The notes below the pieces were generated by a model. The model was given only the letters and a program-made list of their open reading frames with translations, was not told the origin of the DNA and searched no databases. 40,265 nucleotides of DNA from an uncultured Clostridia bacterium (GTDB lineage Bacteria; Bacillota; Clostridia; Christensenellales; Borkfalkiaceae). Within the stretch, counting starts at the first letter, position 1. Every line of letters begins with the position of its first letter. The translations under genes and the position numbers were made by a program. Positions 5,634 to 14,616 of the stretch are shown here, one piece after another. The DNA lies in NCBI GenBank assembly GCA_947589235.1, contig CANQAX010000005.1, positions 1 to 40,265 on the forward strand, written 5' to 3'.

Positions 5634-7724
5634 ATGAACTACAAGGAATTCAAACTTTCGATCGGCGGCAGAGAGGTCACGGTCGAGACGGGGAAGTACG
5701 CCGAGCAGACGAACGGCTCGTGCGTGGTGCGCTGCGGCGAGACGGCGGTCATGGTCAACGTCTGCATGTCCCCGACGCCCCGCGAGGGCATCGACTTCTT
5801 CCCCCTTCAGGTGGACTATGAAGAGAAGATGTTCGCCGTGGGCAAGATCCCCGGCGGCTTCAAGCGCAGGGAGGGGAGAGCCTCGGACAAGGCGATCCTC
5901 ACGGCGCGCCTCATCGACCGTCCTCTTCGTCCGCTCTTCCCGAAGGGTCTCTTCAACGACGTCGTCGTCGTTGCCACGGCGCTCTCCGTCGAACCCGACG
6001 TCGCGCCCGAGCCCCTCGCCATGATCGGCTCGTCCATCGCGCTCGCCATTTCCGACATTCCGTGGGCGGGTCCCACCGGGTCGGTGGTCGTCGGTCTCGT
6101 GGACGGGCAGTACGTCATCAATCCCGATGCCGCACAGCGCGAAAAGAGCACCATTCACCTCAACCTCGCGGGCACCAAGGACGCCATCCTCATGATCGAG
6201 GCGGGCGCGAACGAGGTCTCGAACGACGAGATGGTCGGCGCCATCATGTTCGGGCAGGCGGAGATCTCGAAGATCTGCAAGCAGATCGAGGAGGAGATCG
6301 TCCCCGCCGTCGGCAAGCCCAAGAAGGAGATCGAACTCTACCATATTCCCGAGGACATCGACGCCGCTGTCCGCGCCTTCGCTTCGGACAAGCTCGACTG
6401 GGCGCTCGACACCTTCGACCGTCAGGAGCGGCAGTCCCGTCAGGACAGTGTGGACGCCGAGACGCTCGAACACTTCAAGGACATCTATCCCGAAAACGTC
6501 CGCGAGATCAAGGACAGCCTCTACTACCTCACGAAGGAGAAGGTCCGCGCCAAGATCTTCGACAAGGGCATCCGTCCCGACGGCAGAGGTCTCAAGGACA
6601 TCCGTCCCATCTGGTGCGAGAGAAGCGTCCTTCCCCGCGCGCACGGCTCCGCCGTGTTCACGAGAGGTCAGACGCAGACCCTCACGACCTGCACTCTGGA
6701 CATGCTCGCCGCGGCGCAGAAGCTCGAGGGGCTCGACGACGAGACGGCAAAGCGGTACATGCACCAGTACAACTTCCCCGGCTATTGCACGGGTGAGGCG
6801 AAGGCGCTCCGCTCCCCCGGACGGCGCGAGATCGGGCACGGCGCCCTCGCAGAGCGCGCCCTCGAGCCCGTCATTCCCTCCGAGGAGGAGTTCCCGTACG
6901 CCATCCGTGTCGTGAACGACATCCTCTCGTCCAACGGCTCCTCGTCGATGGCATCCGTCTGCGGCTCGACGATGGCGCTCATGGATGCGGGCGTTCCCAT
7001 CAAGGCTCCCGTCGCGGGCGTCGCGATGGGTCTCATCAAGAATCAGGAGACGGGCGAGTTCCGCGTGATGACGGACATTCAGGGTCTCGAGGACTTCCTC
7101 GGCGACATGGACTTCAAGGTCGCGGGCACCACGAAGGGGATCACCGCCATTCAGATGGACATCAAGATCAAGGGGATCTCCGAGGAGATCATGCACACCG
7201 CCATCGAGCAGGCGAACGAGGGCAGGCAGTTCATTCTCGGGAAGATGCTCGAGTGCGTGCCCGAAGTCGCGCCCGACCTCTCGAAGTACGCGCCCCGCAT
7301 CATCTCCTTCAAGATCGACCCCGAGAAGATCGGCGACGTCGTCGGCAAGCAGGGCAAGGTCATCAACTCCATCATCGCCGAGACGGGCACCAAGATCGAC
7401 ATCGAGGACGACGGCACCGTGTGCATCGCCTCCTTCGGCGACAGCGAGGCGGCGCTCAAGGCGAAGGCGATCATCGAGAGCATCGTGCACGACCCCGAGG
7501 TGGGCGACATGTTCCTCGGCAGGGTCGTCCGCATCCTCTCCACGATGGGCGCGTTCGTCGAGTTCGCCCCCGGCAAGGACGGCATGATCCACATCTCCAA
7601 GCTCTCCGACAAGCGCGTCGAGAAGGTGGAGGACGTGCTCGCCATCGGGGACGTCGTGAAGGTGAAGATCATCAAGATCGGCGAGAAGGGAATCGACTTC
7701 AAACTTCTCGAAAAGATCGGCTAA
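5634..7724 (+). CDS. pnp: Polyribonucleotide nucleotidyltransferase (PNPase)
   Basis: This enzyme performs phosphorolytic 3'-to-5' RNA degradation as a trimer and takes part in RNA turnover. At 696 residues it is about the usual length. The first RNase PH domain carries the RNA-contacting loop GGFKRREGR near residue 75. The second RNase PH domain carries the catalytic aspartates in DIQGLEDFLGDMDFKVAGT around residues 480-495. A KH domain (about 553-615) has the GKQG loop. An S1 domain (about 622-693) starts GDMFLGRVV and contains GMIHISKL. The protein ends directly after S1, without the long acidic tail seen in some homologues. AAGGAG precedes the ATG. It follows rpsO and ends in two hairpins. 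Confidence 0.97.
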   Translation: MNYKEFKLSIGGREVTVETGKYAEQTNGSCVVRCGETAVMVNVCMSPTPREGIDFFPLQVDYEEKMFAVGKIPGGFKRREGRASDKAILTARLIDRPLRPLFPKGLFNDVVVVATALSVEPDVAPEPLAMIGSSIALAISDIPWAGPTGSVVVGLVDGQYVINPDAAQREKSTIHLNLAGTKDAILMIEAGANEVSNDEMVGAIMFGQAEISKICKQIEEEIVPAVGKPKKEIELYHIPEDIDAAVRAFASDKLDWALDTFDRQERQSRQDSVDAETLEHFKDIYPENVREIKDSLYYLTKEKVRAKIFDKGIRPDGRGLKDIRPIWCERSVLPRAHGSAVFTRGQTQTLTTCTLDMLAAAQKLEGLDDETAKRYMHQYNFPGYCTGEAKALRSPGRREIGHGALAERALEPVIPSEEEFPYAIRVVNDILSSNGSSSMASVCGSTMALMDAGVPIKAPVAGVAMGLIKNQETGEFRVMTDIQGLEDFLGDMDFKVAGTTKGITAIQMDIKIKGISEEIMHTAIEQANEGRQFILGKMLECVPEVAPDLSKYAPRIISFKIDPEKIGDVVGKQGKVINSIIAETGTKIDIEDDGTVCIASFGDSEAALKAKAIIESIVHDPEVGDMFLGRVVRILSTMGAFVEFAPGKDGMIHISKLSDKRVEKVEDVLAIGDVVKVKIIKIGEKGIDFKLLEKIG

Positions 7725-7730
7725 AAATTC

Positions 7731-7797
7731 GCCCCTCCGCTCCGGCGGAGGGGCTTTTGCGAATGAGGACCTCCCCTTGCGGGAAGGTCCTTTTCTC
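7731..7797. terminator. Paired terminators between convergent pnp and mazF
   Basis: Hairpin 1 is GCCCCTCCGC/GCGGAGGGGC (7731-7754) followed by TTTT. Hairpin 2 is GGACCT..AGGTCC (7768-7791) followed by TTTT and reaching the mazF stop codon. Both are near-symmetrical, so they probably serve the two convergent genes. Confidence 0.8.
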
Positions 7798-8143
7798 ATG
7801 CGTCCTTGAAGCCGAGGCTGATGAGGATCGCCCTGTTGACCCGCGACATCGTATCGGGGGAGAGCTCTCCGATGCGGGACATCAGTCTCTTCTTGTCGAT
7901 GGTTCGGATCTGCTCGAGGAGGATGACGCTGTCCTTGGCGAGCCCGAACGCGGAGGGGAGCTCGATGTGCGTGGGGAGGCGCGCCTTGTGGATCTTGCTC
8001 GTCACGGCGGCGGCGATCACGGTGGGGGAATACTTGTTTCCCGTGTCGTTCTGCACGACGAGCACGGGGCGCACGCCGCCCTGCTCGCTCCCCACGACGG
8101 GGGAAAGATCGGCATAATACAGTTCTCCTCGCTTGACTTGCAT
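7796..8143 (-). CDS. mazF: MazF/EndoA-family mRNA endoribonuclease toxin
   Basis: A 115-residue member of the MazF/PemK family, closest in appearance to the Bacillota EndoA (NdoA) type. Diagnostic segments are the N-terminal [30 protein letters not shown], here split as RGELYYADL and [16 protein letters not shown] (the conserved catalytic Arg lies in GGVRP), then [15 protein letters not shown] and [13 protein letters not shown]. It cleaves RNA at short sequence motifs. In Bacillus an antitoxin gene (ndoAI) precedes it; here the 244 bases up to plsX hold no antitoxin gene. AGAGGGTG precedes the ATG. It is convergent with pnp and divergent from plsX. Confidence 0.93.
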   Translation of the reverse strand: MQVKRGELYYADLSPVVGSEQGGVRPVLVVQNDTGNKYSPTVIAAAVTSKIHKARLPTHIELPSAFGLAKDSVILLEQIRTIDKKRLMSRIGELSPDTMSRVNRAILISLGFKDA

Positions 8144-8387
8144 GCGTCACCCTCTTTCGTGCGATCCCTTCCGCTGTCATTGTATGTAAAAGCGGGAGCG
8201 ATTGCGCACCGACGGGGAAAGTATGGACGGATTTTTTGCTCCCGATACCTGCTTTTTTTGCCGCGTTTCCCAAAAAATCCGACACAAAATATAGAAATTT
8301 TTTTCCGACCCTATCCAAAGTATTGTATTTTGCAAAAAAAAATGTTATAATGAACTCGTATCCTTATCGGCAATCGGGGGTTGGTTT
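8144..8387. other. Divergent mazF/plsX intergenic region, no gene
   Basis: 244 bases with no open frame resembling an antitoxin on either strand. The plsX promoter lies at 8323-8351. The mazF promoter is not clear; TACAAT on the minus strand near 8183 is a weak -10 candidate. Confidence 0.6.
8323..8351 (+). promoter_or_regulatory. plsX-rnc-smc-ftsY promoter
   Basis: -35 TTGTAT (8323-8328) and -10 TATAAT (8346-8351) have a 17-base spacer with an A-run in it. No FapR-type palindrome was seen around it. Confidence 0.75.
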
Positions 8388-9416
8388 ATGGTAAAGATCA
8401 TCGTGGATGCGATGGGGGGCGACAACGCTCCCGCGGAAATCGTGAAGGGCGCCCTTGAAGCGCTCGAAAAGCGGCAGGATTTCAAGCTCATTCTCACGGG
8501 GGACGAGGACATCGTCGACCGCGAGCTCGAAAAATACAAGTTCGACGAGTCGCGCGTGGAGGTGGTGAACTGCTCGCAGGTCATCACGAACGACGACATC
8601 CCGACGCAGGCGGTCCGCTCCAAGCGCGACAGTTCCCTCGTCGTCGGGCTGAAGCGGCTCAAGGAGGACGAGAGCGTCGGCGGGTTCGTCTCCGCGGGCT
8701 CGACGGGCGCCGTGCTCACGGGGGGCGTCATGCTCATCGGGCGGATCAAGGGGGTCATGCGCCCCGCCCTCTGCCCCGGGATCCCCAACGTGCGCGGCAC
8801 GCAGACCTTCCTCTGCGACTGCGGCGCGAACGCCGAGTGCAAGCCCGCCTATCTCGCCCAGTTTGCGATGATGGCGACGGCGTACGCCCGCGCGACGTGC
8901 GGCATCGAGCGGGCGCGGGTCGGGCTCCTCAACAACGGCACCGAGGAGCACAAGGGCGACCCGCTCCATCAGGAGGCATATAAGCTCCTCTCCGACCTTC
9001 CCGCCATCGACTTCGTCGGGAACGTCGAGGGGCGCGACATCATGTACGGCGACATCGACGTCGCCGTGTCGGACGGGTTCTCGGGCAACATTGCCCTGAA
9101 ATCCATCGAGGGCTGCGGAAAGACGGTCGCCGACGTGCTCGGCAGGGAATTCCGCAAGTCGCTCGGGAGCAAGATGAGCTACCTCTTCGCCCGCAAGCAG
9201 ATCGGGGCGCTGCAGAGCATGCTCGACTATTCGCGGCTCGGCGGCTCCGTTTTTCTCGGGCTGAAAAAGGTGGTCGTCAAGTGCCACGGCTCCTCGAAGG
9301 CGAAGAGCATCACGCCCGCGGTCTTTCAGGCGCTCGACGCCTACCGCAACGGGCTCATCGCGGACATCGGGAACATGCTCGCGGAGGCGGGGCTCTCGGA
9401 GACGGTCGGTGAATAA
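8388..9416 (+). CDS. plsX: Phosphate acyltransferase PlsX
   Basis: It converts acyl-ACP and phosphate to acyl-phosphate, which feeds PlsY in the first step of phosphatidic acid synthesis; it acts at the inner face of the membrane. At 342 residues it is about the family's normal length. Family marks are IVDAMGGDNAP at residues 4-14, FVSAGSTGAVL, the NGTEEHKGD segment, DIDVAVSDGFSGNIALKSIEG, and KCHGSSKAKSI near the end. It overlaps rnc by 8 bases. Many Bacillota carry fabD, fabG and acpP between plsX and rnc, and these are absent here. Only a weak GGGGG motif precedes the ATG. Confidence 0.95.
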   Translation: MVKIIVDAMGGDNAPAEIVKGALEALEKRQDFKLILTGDEDIVDRELEKYKFDESRVEVVNCSQVITNDDIPTQAVRSKRDSSLVVGLKRLKEDESVGGFVSAGSTGAVLTGGVMLIGRIKGVMRPALCPGIPNVRGTQTFLCDCGANAECKPAYLAQFAMMATAYARATCGIERARVGLLNNGTEEHKGDPLHQEAYKLLSDLPAIDFVGNVEGRDIMYGDIDVAVSDGFSGNIALKSIEGCGKTVADVLGREFRKSLGSKMSYLFARKQIGALQSMLDYSRLGGSVFLGLKKVVVKCHGSSKAKSITPAVFQALDAYRNGLIADIGNMLAEAGLSETVGE

Positions 9417-10071
9417 CGGAGAGAACTGGACGGAGGGAACGTACGCGGCGGCGGAGGCGGCGATTGGGCATGCCTTCCGCGACCATGCGCTCCTTCTCGC
9501 CTGTTTTACGCATAAATCGTACGCGAACGCCTTCGGCGGCGAGCACAACGAGCGGCTCGAATTCTTGGGCGACGCGGTGCTCGAGCTCCTCGTCACCGAG
9601 CGGCTCTTGCGGGAGAACGCCGATGACGAGGGGGTCCTCACCGAGCGGCGCAAGCGGTACGTCTCCAAGTCCGCCCTCGAGCAGGCGGAGCGGCGCGCGG
9701 GGCTCATGCGCTTTCTCCGCTATTCGGGCGGGGAGAGCAACGTCCGCGGAAAGACGAGTTCCAACCTCTTCGAGGCGGTCGTCGCGGGGCTCTACCTCGA
9801 CGGCGGGCTCGGGGCGGCGGCGGAATTTCTCGATAAATTCCTCTCCGAAATCGAGACGAAAAACTACAAGACGATGTTGCAGGAATACGTGCAGGAACGG
9901 CGGCAGCCGATGCCCGTCTATGCGCTCCGCGAGACGGAGAACGGATTCGGGTGCACGGTGAGCGCGCTCGGCAAGCACGCCGAGGGCGAAGGGGAAAACA
10001 AAAAGACCGCCGAGACGGTCGCCGCGCGCCGGCTGTACGCGATGCTGACGGGCGGGGGGAGTGACTTGTGA
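9409..10071 (+). CDS. rnc: Ribonuclease III
   Basis: A 220-residue double-stranded-RNA endonuclease that processes rRNA precursors and structured mRNAs. The catalytic domain holds the signature NERLEFLGDAVLE from about residue 47 and a second acidic cluster in SSNLFEAVVAGLYLDGG near 117-131. The dsRNA-binding domain runs from about 152 (NYKTMLQEYVQ) to 217 and ends with the ENKKTAETVAARRLY lysine-rich helix. The start is a GTG overlapping the end of plsX by 8 bases; GGAGA lies upstream. Its stop overlaps the smc GTG start (GTGA), so plsX, rnc and smc are translationally coupled. Confidence 0.96.
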   Translation: MNNGENWTEGTYAAAEAAIGHAFRDHALLLACFTHKSYANAFGGEHNERLEFLGDAVLELLVTERLLRENADDEGVLTERRKRYVSKSALEQAERRAGLMRFLRYSGGESNVRGKTSSNLFEAVVAGLYLDGGLGAAAEFLDKFLSEIETKNYKTMLQEYVQERRQPMPVYALRETENGFGCTVSALGKHAEGEGENKKTAETVAARRLYAMLTGGGSDL

Positions 10072-13000
10072 ATTTCAAGGAAATCAGGCTCGTGGGGTTC
10101 AAGTCGTTTGCGGACAAGACCTCCATTCAATTCGAGGACGGGATCACCTGCATCGTCGGTCCGAACGGGTGCGGGAAGTCCAACGTCGCCGATGCCGTCC
10201 GCTGGGTGCTCGGCGAGCAGTCCGCCAAGACGCTCCGCGGCACCAACATGCAGGACGTCATCTTTCTCGGGACGGACACCCGCCGCGCGCTCTCCTATTG
10301 CGAGGTGACCCTCGTCTTTGACAACCGCGAAAAGCTCTTCGACATCGAGTATGAAGAGGTCGCGATGACCCGCCGCCTGTACCGTTCGGGCGAGAGCGAA
10401 TATCTTCTCAACATGCAGCCCTGCCGCCTCAAGGACATCGTCGCCCTTCTGCACGGCGTCGGGATCGGCAAGGAGGGGTATTCCATCATCGGGCAGGGCA
10501 AGGTCGCCCAGATCATGAACGCGAAGCCGGAGGACCGTCGCACCATCTTCGAGGAGGCGACGGGCGTCATGGCGTTCCGCACCCAGCGCGGCGAGATCGA
10601 GCGCAAGCTCGAGAGCGCGAAGAACGACCTCGTCACGTATACCCAGCGCATGGACGAGACGGAATCGCAGCTCCGCCCCCTCGAGCGGCAGGCGGAGACG
10701 GCGAAAAAATATCGCGGCTACCGCGAGGAACTGCTCCGCGAGGAAGTGAATACCTTCCTTCTGCGGTGCGACAATGCCGCCTACGAGAGCGAACAGCAGC
10801 GCGAGCGCATCCGCCTCGCGCAGGAGCGCCTCACCGAGGTGGAACGCCGCCTCGCGGAGGTGGACGCCGAGGAGGAGGGGACGCGTTCCCGCATCGCCAA
10901 GGCGGACGATTCCCTCCGCTCCCTCAACGAAAAATTGCGCCTCTATGAGGTCGAACTCGAACACAAGGTAGGGGAGTCGAAGGTGCTCGGCGAGCGCATT
11001 TCGAGCTTCCGCCAGCAGCTCGACAAGGCTTCGGACGACATGGAATACTCCCTCCGCCGTTCGCGGGAGATCGACGCGCTCGTCTCGGCGAGCGAGAAGA
11101 AGTCGGAGGCGTCGAAGAAGCGGGCGGAAAAGATCAGCGCGGAGTGCGCAGAGCTCTTCCGCAAAGTGCAGGAGGCGAGCGCAAAGGTCGCCGCATACGA
11201 GAAGGCATCGGACGAGCGCAGGAAGAGCGAGCTCTCGTCCGTCGAAAACCTCGCCGACGCGCGCGTGAACGCCGAGAGCCTCTCCGTCAAGCGCGACGCC
11301 GCGCAGGACAGGATCGAAGAGGTCAACCGCGCCATCGAGAAGGCGGATTCGAGAAGGGAGGAATACGCCGCCCAGCTCGCCGCGTGCGAGGAGGAGAGGA
11401 AGGAGGCGGAGAAGAGCGCGGACGCCCGCGCGCGCGAGGCGGAGGAACTTGCCTCGGCGGCGGAGGAGCTCGCGGCTTCCGAGCGCTCCCTCTCGCAGGA
11501 ATCGGTCGACTGCAATTCGTCCGTCCTCGACCTCGAACACCGCCTCGACGTGTACCGCGAACTCAAGAACCGCTTCGGCGGATACAAGGAATCGGTACGC
11601 AGGTTGCAGCTCAAGGCGCAGACCGACCTCGAGATCGGCGGGCGGATCAAGGGCGCCATCGCCGACATCGTGTCCACCGAGAAAAAATACGAGGTCGCCA
11701 TCGAGACGGCATTCGGCGGCGCCATGCAGAACCTCGTCACTGCGACGCGCGACGACGCGCGCTACCTCATCGAATATCTGAAGCGCACGGGGGGCGGCGT
11801 CGTTACCTTCCTTCCCGTGGACGCCATCGATCCGCGCAGGGATTCCCGCGAGGCGGAACGCGCCCTCTCCGAACGGGGGGCGATGGGGCTCGCGAATTCC
11901 CTCGTCAAGTGCGACGACTATTACCGCAACATCGTTTCCAACCTTCTCGGCAATACGCTCATCTGCGACACCATCGCAAATGCCACCCAGATCGCGAAAA
12001 AGTACCCCCGTGCCTTCAAGATCGTGACCCTCGACGGCGACATCATCGCTGCATCGGGCTCGATGACGGGCGGCTCCCGCCGCGCCGACGTGGGGAATCT
12101 TCTCTCCACCGAGCGGCAGATCAAGGAGACGGAGGAGGCTATCGTCCGCAGAAAGGCGGCGGCGGAGAAGCTGAAGAAGGCGCTCGACGCCTGCGCGGGC
12201 GAGCTCGAGGAGACCCGCACCCGCCGCGAGGAGGCGCTCCGCCTCTCCCGCGAGGAGGCATCCCGCCTCGCCGCGCTCGAACAGCGTGCCATCGCCATCC
12301 GTTCCCTCCTTGCGGACGCCGAACGGGACGGCGAGGAATACCGCGCCCTCATCAAGGAGCTCGAGAGCAGGGTGAACAGCCTCGAGAGCGAGGTGCTCCT
12401 CTCCGCCGAGAACGAGGAGCTCATGAGCCGCATCCGCTCGGAGGCGGCACAGGAATCGGACGCCGGCGCCGCCGAGGGGGAACGCCTCAAGGCGGAGCGG
12501 GACGCGCTCGCCGAAAAGCTGCACGAATTGCAGGTGGAGGGGGCGTCCCTCGAGAGCGCGCGCGCCTCGGAAGAGGAGAGCGTCAAGCGGCTCCTCGAGG
12601 AAAAGGAGGAGCTCGTCTCGAAGGTGGACAAGACGCGCGCGGACATGGCGAGCGCACAGCGCTCCATCGATTCGCTCACGCACACTGCCGAGGAGACGGC
12701 GCTCAGCGACGAGGAAAAGCACGCCATCGCCGTCCTCCGCGGACGCCTCGAGGAGACGGAAGCGGACAAGCGCGAGGCGAACAAGCGGCAGCTCGAGCTC
12801 GCCGAGGAGAAGCGCGGGCTCTCGACCCGCCGCATGACCCTCATCGATGAGAAGCACGACGGCGAGATCGCCATCGAACGCTCCGAAGCCGCGCTCGAGA
12901 ACATGCGCACGCACATCGAGGAGGAGTACGGTCTCACCTACGAGACGGCGCAGGAGCTCCGCGACCCGACCTACGACATCACGCAGGCGAACGCGAACAT

Positions 13001-13667
13001 CAACAGCCTCAAGCACAAAATCGCCGCGCTCGGCTCCATCAACCACAGGGCGGAGGAGGACTACAACGAACTCCTCGCGCACTTCACCGAGATGCAGACG
13101 CAGCGCGAGGACATCGAAAAGGGGGTCGTCGACCTCACGGGCGTCCTCAACGAGCTCAAGACGGAGATGCAGCGGAAGTTCGACGAGGGATTCGACTCCA
13201 TCAACCGCAACTTCACCAAGATCTTCCGCGAGCTGTTCGGCGGCGGAAAGGCGGAAATGCAGCTCGACTACACCGATTGCGCCGACCCGCTCGATGCGGG
13301 CATCGAGATCGTCGCCTGCCCCCCGGGGAAGAAGCTCGCGAAACTTTCCCTTCTCTCGGGCGGCGAACAGGCGCTCACCGCCATCGCCATCCTCTTCGCC
13401 ATCCTCAAGTCCCGCCCCATGCCCTTCTGTATCCTCGACGAGATCGAGGCGGCGCTCGACGAGGCGAACGTGGACCGCTTCGCGCGGTATCTCAAGAACT
13501 TCTCGCGCGACACGCAGTTCATCGTTATCACCCACAGAAAGCCCACCATGAATCAGGCGGACGTGCTCTTCGGCGTCACGATGGAGGAGAAGGGCGTCTC
13601 GAAGATCGTCTCCGTCAAGCTCTCGGAGGTCGAATCGAGGCTGGGCGGCGACACGGTCGTGGCATAA
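10068..13667 (+). CDS. smc: Chromosome segregation protein SMC
   Basis: The ATPase of the bacterial condensin, which forms a dimer with ScpA and ScpB to compact and segregate the chromosome. It has 1199 residues, the usual size. Order of parts: N-terminal ATPase half with Walker A GPNGCGKS at 31-38; a long coiled coil (about 165-500); a hinge (about 505-665) beginning FGGYKESVRRL and ending near GSMTGGSRR; a returning coiled coil (about 670-1010); and the C-terminal ATPase half with signature LSGGEQALTAIA near 1096 and Walker B FCILDEIEAALD near 1120. The start is a GTG overlapping the rnc stop codon. scpA and scpB are not in the window. It is followed 15 bases later by ftsY. Confidence 0.97.
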   Translation: MNFKEIRLVGFKSFADKTSIQFEDGITCIVGPNGCGKSNVADAVRWVLGEQSAKTLRGTNMQDVIFLGTDTRRALSYCEVTLVFDNREKLFDIEYEEVAMTRRLYRSGESEYLLNMQPCRLKDIVALLHGVGIGKEGYSIIGQGKVAQIMNAKPEDRRTIFEEATGVMAFRTQRGEIERKLESAKNDLVTYTQRMDETESQLRPLERQAETAKKYRGYREELLREEVNTFLLRCDNAAYESEQQRERIRLAQERLTEVERRLAEVDAEEEGTRSRIAKADDSLRSLNEKLRLYEVELEHKVGESKVLGERISSFRQQLDKASDDMEYSLRRSREIDALVSASEKKSEASKKRAEKISAECAELFRKVQEASAKVAAYEKASDERRKSELSSVENLADARVNAESLSVKRDAAQDRIEEVNRAIEKADSRREEYAAQLAACEEERKEAEKSADARAREAEELASAAEELAASERSLSQESVDCNSSVLDLEHRLDVYRELKNRFGGYKESVRRLQLKAQTDLEIGGRIKGAIADIVSTEKKYEVAIETAFGGAMQNLVTATRDDARYLIEYLKRTGGGVVTFLPVDAIDPRRDSREAERALSERGAMGLANSLVKCDDYYRNIVSNLLGNTLICDTIANATQIAKKYPRAFKIVTLDGDIIAASGSMTGGSRRADVGNLLSTERQIKETEEAIVRRKAAAEKLKKALDACAGELEETRTRREEALRLSREEASRLAALEQRAIAIRSLLADAERDGEEYRALIKELESRVNSLESEVLLSAENEELMSRIRSEAAQESDAGAAEGERLKAERDALAEKLHELQVEGASLESARASEEESVKRLLEEKEELVSKVDKTRADMASAQRSIDSLTHTAEETALSDEEKHAIAVLRGRLEETEADKREANKRQLELAEEKRGLSTRRMTLIDEKHDGEIAIERSEAALENMRTHIEEEYGLTYETAQELRDPTYDITQANANINSLKHKIAALGSINHRAEEDYNELLAHFTEMQTQREDIEKGVVDLTGVLNELKTEMQRKFDEGFDSINRNFTKIFRELFGGGKAEMQLDYTDCADPLDAGIEIVACPPGKKLAKLSLLSGGEQALTAIAILFAILKSRPMPFCILDEIEAALDEANVDRFARYLKNFSRDTQFIVITHRKPTMNQADVLFGVTMEEKGVSKIVSVKLSEVESRLGGDTVVA

Positions 13668-13682
13668 GCATTCGGAGAAACC

Positions 13683-14579
13683 ATGGGTATTTTCGGAAAA
13701 ATCAGGGACGCGCTCAAAAAGACGCGCGACGGCGTCGCGACAAAGCTGCGCCGTCTCTTTCTCAAGAACAAACTCGGAAACGATTTCTATGACGAGCTCG
13801 AGGAGATTCTCATCTCCGCCGACGTCTCCGTCCGCACCGCGGAGGAGGTCGTCGAGGAAGTCAAGGAGGAGGCTATCGGGAACCGCGTCAAGGACGAGCA
13901 GTTCGTCACCGACCTTTTGAAGGATATCCTCGAGGATACCCTCAACGAGGCGCCCGTGCCCGCGTTCGAGTATCCGTGCATCATCATGTTTGTCGGCGTC
14001 AACGGCGTCGGCAAGACGACGACCATCGGGAAAGTCGCAAATTATTTCGTGCGGCAGAAGAGGTCGGTCACCGTGGCGGCGGCGGATACCTTCCGCGCGG
14101 CGGCGACTTCGCAGCTCGAGATCTGGGCGGAGCGCGCGAAGGTGCGCATCGTCAAGCACGAGGAGGGGAGCGACCCCTCCGCCGTCGTCTATGACGCCGT
14201 GTCCTCGGCAAAGGCGAGGGGGACGGACGTGCTTCTCATCGACACCGCGGGGCGGCTCCATGTCAAGGAAAACCTCATGAACGAGCTCAAAAAGATGGAC
14301 AGGGTTGTCGAACGGGAATACCCCGCGGCGCACTTCTACAAGTTTTTGGTGCTCGACGCCACGACGGGGCAGAACGCCTACTCGCAGGCGAAGGTGTTCA
14401 AGGAGGCGGTGGACTTGGACGGCATCGTCCTCACCAAGCTCGACGGCACCGCGAAGGGCGGGTTCGTGTTCTCGCTGTGCGGCGAACTCAAGGTGCCCGT
14501 CGTGTTCGCGGGCGTCGGCGAGAAGATCGAGGACTTGGAACTCTTCGACGCCGAACAGTTCGTAGAGGGATTTTTCTGA
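13683..14579 (+). CDS. ftsY: Signal recognition particle receptor FtsY
   Basis: The membrane-associated GTPase that docks SRP-ribosome complexes at the Sec translocon. It has 298 residues with only the NG core and no acidic A domain, which is common in Bacillota. The N-domain occupies about 1-85, with an amphipathic basic start (MGIFGKIRDALKKTR) suited to membrane contact. The G-domain shows G1 GVNGVGKTT at about 104-112, DTFRAAA, DTAGRLH at about 187, TKLDGTAKGG at about 250, and GVGEKIEDLELFD near the end. CGGAGAAA precedes the ATG. In many relatives ylxM-ffh follows directly, but here a restriction-modification cassette intervenes. Confidence 0.97.
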   Translation: MGIFGKIRDALKKTRDGVATKLRRLFLKNKLGNDFYDELEEILISADVSVRTAEEVVEEVKEEAIGNRVKDEQFVTDLLKDILEDTLNEAPVPAFEYPCIIMFVGVNGVGKTTTIGKVANYFVRQKRSVTVAAADTFRAAATSQLEIWAERAKVRIVKHEEGSDPSAVVYDAVSSAKARGTDVLLIDTAGRLHVKENLMNELKKMDRVVEREYPAAHFYKFLVLDATTGQNAYSQAKVFKEAVDLDGIVLTKLDGTAKGGFVFSLCGELKVPVVFAGVGEKIEDLELFDAEQFVEGFF

Positions 14580-14616
14580 AAAAGGGGCGGCAAAGTCGCC
14601 TTAAGGTGTGCATAAG

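Noticed and set aside
9918..14333. Very long antisense reading frame opposite smc and ftsY
   Set aside because: It mirrors the codon pattern of GC-rich coiled-coil genes; its translation is low-complexity and it lacks start signals. Similar frames opposite pnp and fusA are rejected for the same reason.
14580..14616. Terminator after ftsY
   Set aside because: A wobble-rich stem GGGGCGGC/GTCGCCTT can form but no T-run follows it.
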